NCBI GenBank assembly: GCA_003194525.1
Contig: NBIV01000061.1
Location: 1 to 64,000 of the forward strand
Origin: Gracilariopsis chorda
Lineage: Eukaryota > Rhodophyta > Florideophyceae > Gracilariales > Gracilariaceae
Direction of reading: 5' to 3'
Length of the DNA stretch: 64,000 nt
Positions 61,043 to 64,000 of this stretch are shown here, piece by piece. Every line of letters starts with the position of its first letter. The stretch's first letter is position 1. A program made the position numbers and the translations under genes. A model generated the notes under the pieces. It was not told the origin of the DNA. It ran no database searches and saw only the letters and a program-made list of their open reading frames with translations.

Positions 61043-64000
61043 ATGGGCCGAGGTGGAGCACCAACACGGCGAGGCCGCGCTGCAAAGGGAGCCAAAGCTC
61101 AAAGCAGTAAGGATACTTCTAAAGTTCTCGACATTCCCAAAGAGCCTCATGGGGGCAAGTCCACAAGAGGGACAAGAGCTTCGAAGACGTCTAGCACTGA
61201 CACCGGTCAGGATGGAAGAGGTACCATATCGACCGCTCCAAGCAATCAACCTTCGCGCACGATGCCGTCGCGCTCGAGGCGCAAGCCCTCAAGATATTCT
61301 ACGCAAGAAACGCGTCAAGAAAGGGATCGTCATGAGAACGAAGGTAAAGCTCTCAACGACGGTATGGAGCTGTTAGATTTGTTCCGAAATACTTTAAGAA
61401 AGATAACTGAAGAGCCTACTGATGAGGGCAGAACTGATGCAGCTAGACATGGGATGGAGATCATGAAAGAAGCCCTATTGGGTCACAAAGTAGAGGAGAG
61501 AGATTGGGCCTCTTTTGACGTTCTCTCGACCATGTCTGAGGCTTTGGACCTTAACACCGAACCTTCCTTGGAGTACACTCTCGGGGTTCTTGGCGTCACT
61601 GAGCTGCCGGAGACATTGCAAGAGCGCACTCGAGCACAAGGTGCAAAGGCGTACAACGAAGTGTTTCGAAACTCCCAGATTCGTAGAAGAAAGCAAGAAA
61701 GCGAAAAGCAGAAGAAAGAAGCCGCCATGAAGGCGAAGAAGGAGAAGGAGAGAAAGCAGAAGCAGAAAACGGATAAATCGAAGGCAAGAAAAGGAACAGA
61801 TACAAAGGAACGCAAAGAGTTGAGTAGCTTGGGGCGTGAGAGACCCAAGAGAAAATCTGACAGGAATCAGGAAGAGGATAAGAAACGAATAGATTTAGAA
61901 GAAAACATGGTAGACGAAGGAAAGACCGAAGCAGTTCAGAGCATCACTTCGGCTGGAAAAGAGGGAGAAGCGACAACTCCGATGGAAACAAACTTGAAGA
62001 AAGAGGCTCAGGAAGAATGTACAGGAAAGGCCAAGAATAACACCCAGGAGTCTGGTAAGCTTCAAGAAAGCAAACCACCTGAACTGAAGGATGACGCATT
62101 GCTTAAAAGGGACAACATGCAGAATGCAGCTAAAGATGAAGAAATGAAAGATATCAGTGTGAATGGAGATGACGTGAAAGAGTCTGCAGAAAAATCTGAG
62201 GGGCGCCCTAGATCTCGAAGCAAGGAAACAGAAAAGGATCAAGAGCGATTGAGGAGGCATGAAGAGACTTCAAAACTGAAAGAACAGGCGAATCCTCCTC
62301 AGCCTCAGTTAAGGAGATCATCTCGGCTTGGACCTGCCGAGAGTTCACGCCAAGACAACCCTACGCCTACAGGGAAAGATGACACTAAAGCTGCGAAACC
62401 ACTGCAACGTCAGCCTGAATCTTTACAAGCAAGTAACATGGACGTAGATATGCCACCTCGTCACGAGGGAGTCATAAACACAGCCACAACAGCAAATGTC
62501 GTCTTAGAACCAGAAAAGGAAAAGAATGGCGGAACCAAAAGCCATAAGGAAGGTTTGATCTCATCAACTCCGGAGGACAGCTCGCCAAAACTAGAGGAGA
62601 AGCCAAGAAAGTTCACTCGCATGGCAACAAAGCGGAGAGGTCGAACCAGAACTGGAACCAGGCATCCACAAGAAAAAGAATCTTCTGAACAACGGCCATC
62701 TATCGCTTCCGTTACTGCAGAGCTAGCAACCCCTCGAGCCGAGCATTTACCCGAGAAACATGTAATTCGTGAAGAGGATAAGTCGCAGAAGTCGATCACT
62801 GACCCCGCCGTGACAGAACGAAATGCTGATTTGATGACTGACTCCAAATTGAAGGATAAGGAGTCAAAAACAAACACCACTGGGGAGATTCTCCTAATTC
62901 CAAAGAAGGATATCCAAGCTTCTGAGGGAGGTAATATACGAAAGAGTGCTACGGAAGCGGTTACTGCAGCGACAGCGAAGAAGGAACAACAAGAGAAGAC
63001 AGATTTACTCCCATCTGCCCAAGCTGAGCCTTCTGAACACGTAGAGAGTTTGTCAGCAAGAAAGCAGGAGAAGGAAGACGTAGACATGTTAGAACCTCAC
63101 CAGACCGAAGGCACGGGCCCCGAACCTCGTCGTACTCACGATAGGAAAGAACCTCCAGTATCGCCCGAAGACGAACTGGATGCGGATGCCTTGGATGTTG
63201 ACTCGAATTCACAGAAGCCTCAGAGAGGAGAGAACGCAGCCCGGTCAAGAGTTGGATTCAGCAAAGAGTATCCTAGTCGTCCAGGAAAGGAACCAAGTCA
63301 TGGCAAGAATGCAAAATTGGAAGAAACGGAAAACACAAGCAGCTCTACGAAGGATGCTGCGAAAGGCATAGACGGCGCAGTTGATGACAAAACCCTTAAG
63401 ACTGTCGCGAAGGAACGAACAGACGGGGATACTGTACATAGAGAGGAAAAGCCGGCTTCCAGGACAAGAGAAAAGCAAAGGCCGGAAGTTGGTCAGACAA
63501 TATCCAAAAATGAACAAGGTGAACCGCAAGGACTAGTCAGAGAACAAAAGAGGCTTCTAACTGCGGAGGAACTGGAGAAAGAGACTATGGCAGCCGTATT
63601 TGGGGATTCAGATGACGAGGAAGACATGGGTGGCAATGCAATTGATCTGAATCCTTCCGAAAGTGGAGAACATCAAGGGGCTAAAGATGAAGACAAGCAG
63701 AAGGTTTCAACGCGTACAGACGCAAGACATGAAAGTCGACGAGGGAGTGTGAAGGAAGGTGAGGACAAAATATCGAAAGACGTGGGTTCTCGAACTGGAA
63801 GAGGGAGAGGAAGGGGCCGAGGTCGTCGTCGAGCACAAAAGGAAACCAAAGGACCACAGAAGGCGATCGAGAAGACAGAGAGGCGTATGAGTTCGCGCAG
63901 ATACAGTGGAACCAGGGATGATCTAGTGGTTTCACAGACTCGGCAGACTCGACTTCGACGAGAGTCGACAAACCTAAACGATGGGAGGCTCATACTTCAC
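61043..64000 (+). CDS. very large charged, probably nuclear protein, incomplete at the right edge
   Basis: The frame from ATG 61043 stays open for 986 codons to the window end, so the true C-terminus is not seen. The N-terminus is Gly/Arg/Lys-rich (MGRGGAPTRRGRAAKGAKAQ). One segment, about 115-215, looks folded (GMELLDLFRNTLRKITEE, ASFDVLSTMSEALDL, YTLGVLGVTELPETLQERTRAQGAKAYNEVF). The rest is Glu/Lys/Ser-rich and probably disordered, with a Lys/Glu helix near 225-260, basic patches, an acidic DSDDEED block near 857 and a GRGRGRGRGRRR box near 925 like an RNA/DNA-binding Arg-Gly or AT-hook motif. The composition suggests a chromatin or nucleolar protein; no family recognised. The downstream part may hold the defining domain. 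Confidence 0.7.
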   Translation, partial: MGRGGAPTRRGRAAKGAKAQSSKDTSKVLDIPKEPHGGKSTRGTRASKTSSTDTGQDGRGTISTAPSNQPSRTMPSRSRRKPSRYSTQETRQERDRHENEGKALNDGMELLDLFRNTLRKITEEPTDEGRTDAARHGMEIMKEALLGHKVEERDWASFDVLSTMSEALDLNTEPSLEYTLGVLGVTELPETLQERTRAQGAKAYNEVFRNSQIRRRKQESEKQKKEAAMKAKKEKERKQKQKTDKSKARKGTDTKERKELSSLGRERPKRKSDRNQEEDKKRIDLEENMVDEGKTEAVQSITSAGKEGEATTPMETNLKKEAQEECTGKAKNNTQESGKLQESKPPELKDDALLKRDNMQNAAKDEEMKDISVNGDDVKESAEKSEGRPRSRSKETEKDQERLRRHEETSKLKEQANPPQPQLRRSSRLGPAESSRQDNPTPTGKDDTKAAKPLQRQPESLQASNMDVDMPPRHEGVINTATTANVVLEPEKEKNGGTKSHKEGLISSTPEDSSPKLEEKPRKFTRMATKRRGRTRTGTRHPQEKESSEQRPSIASVTAELATPRAEHLPEKHVIREEDKSQKSITDPAVTERNADLMTDSKLKDKESKTNTTGEILLIPKKDIQASEGGNIRKSATEAVTAATAKKEQQEKTDLLPSAQAEPSEHVESLSARKQEKEDVDMLEPHQTEGTGPEPRRTHDRKEPPVSPEDELDADALDVDSNSQKPQRGENAARSRVGFSKEYPSRPGKEPSHGKNAKLEETENTSSSTKDAAKGIDGAVDDKTLKTVAKERTDGDTVHREEKPASRTREKQRPEVGQTISKNEQGEPQGLVREQKRLLTAEELEKETMAAVFGDSDDEEDMGGNAIDLNPSESGEHQGAKDEDKQKVSTRTDARHESRRGSVKEGEDKISKDVGSRTGRGRGRGRGRRRAQKETKGPQKAIEKTERRMSSRRYSGTRDDLVVSQTRQTRLRRESTNLNDGRLILH

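Overview
The window is nuclear DNA of a photosynthetic eukaryote, most likely a red alga and perhaps a florideophyte (inference). The marker is an intact red-algal-type light-harvesting protein (24009-24638). Most host genes are single open frames. The few introns I can place are short (62-94 bp) and use GTAAGT- or GTACGA-type donors. Gene islands alternate with long stretches of repeats and transposon debris.

Layout. 1-6300: a patchwork of broken LTR-retroelement remnants on the minus strand, filled with tiny hairpins. 6300-9150: mostly empty, then a CG-rich island and a C-rich leader in front of a PH-domain pseudokinase (9156-11069). 11.1-14.1 kb: no gene seen. 14137-16999 (minus): a three-exon secreted Kelch protein ending in a Hedgehog-type Hint domain. 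17630-21031 (minus): a P4-ATPase lipid flippase. 24009-24638: the antenna protein. 25-33.5 kb: gene-poor, with long hairpins, GATTGC-repeat clusters and the 3' end of a LINE-like element. 35610-37637: a DUR3-type urea transporter. 40605-41915: a hemerythrin-like protein. 44051-45682 (minus): a PPR-like protein. 46321-48645: COG4. 48856-49826 (minus): proteasome subunit beta-2. 50387-51706: a ureidoglycolate amidohydrolase-like enzyme. 52357-55132: SPB1 rRNA methyltransferase. 59170-60183 (minus): urate oxidase. 61043 to the right edge: the start of a very large charged nuclear-type protein.

How they fit together. Most genes are unrelated housekeeping functions: Golgi tethering, proteasome, ribosome assembly, lipid asymmetry, organelle RNA. 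Three belong to one theme, nitrogen recovery from purines and ureides: urate oxidase with a peroxisomal tail, an ER/secretory-type ureidoglycolate amidohydrolase, and a urea importer, all within 25 kb. Several genes have C-rich leaders before the start codon; a clear TATA box is visible only for DUR3.

Most worth a second look: (i) the dense CC..GG micro-hairpins of 600-6250; (ii) the Kelch-Hint gene; (iii) two host genes (SPB1 and urate oxidase), each off frame by one extra base in a 6-base A/T run; (iv) near-perfect palindromes of 60 and 99 bp in intergenic DNA.
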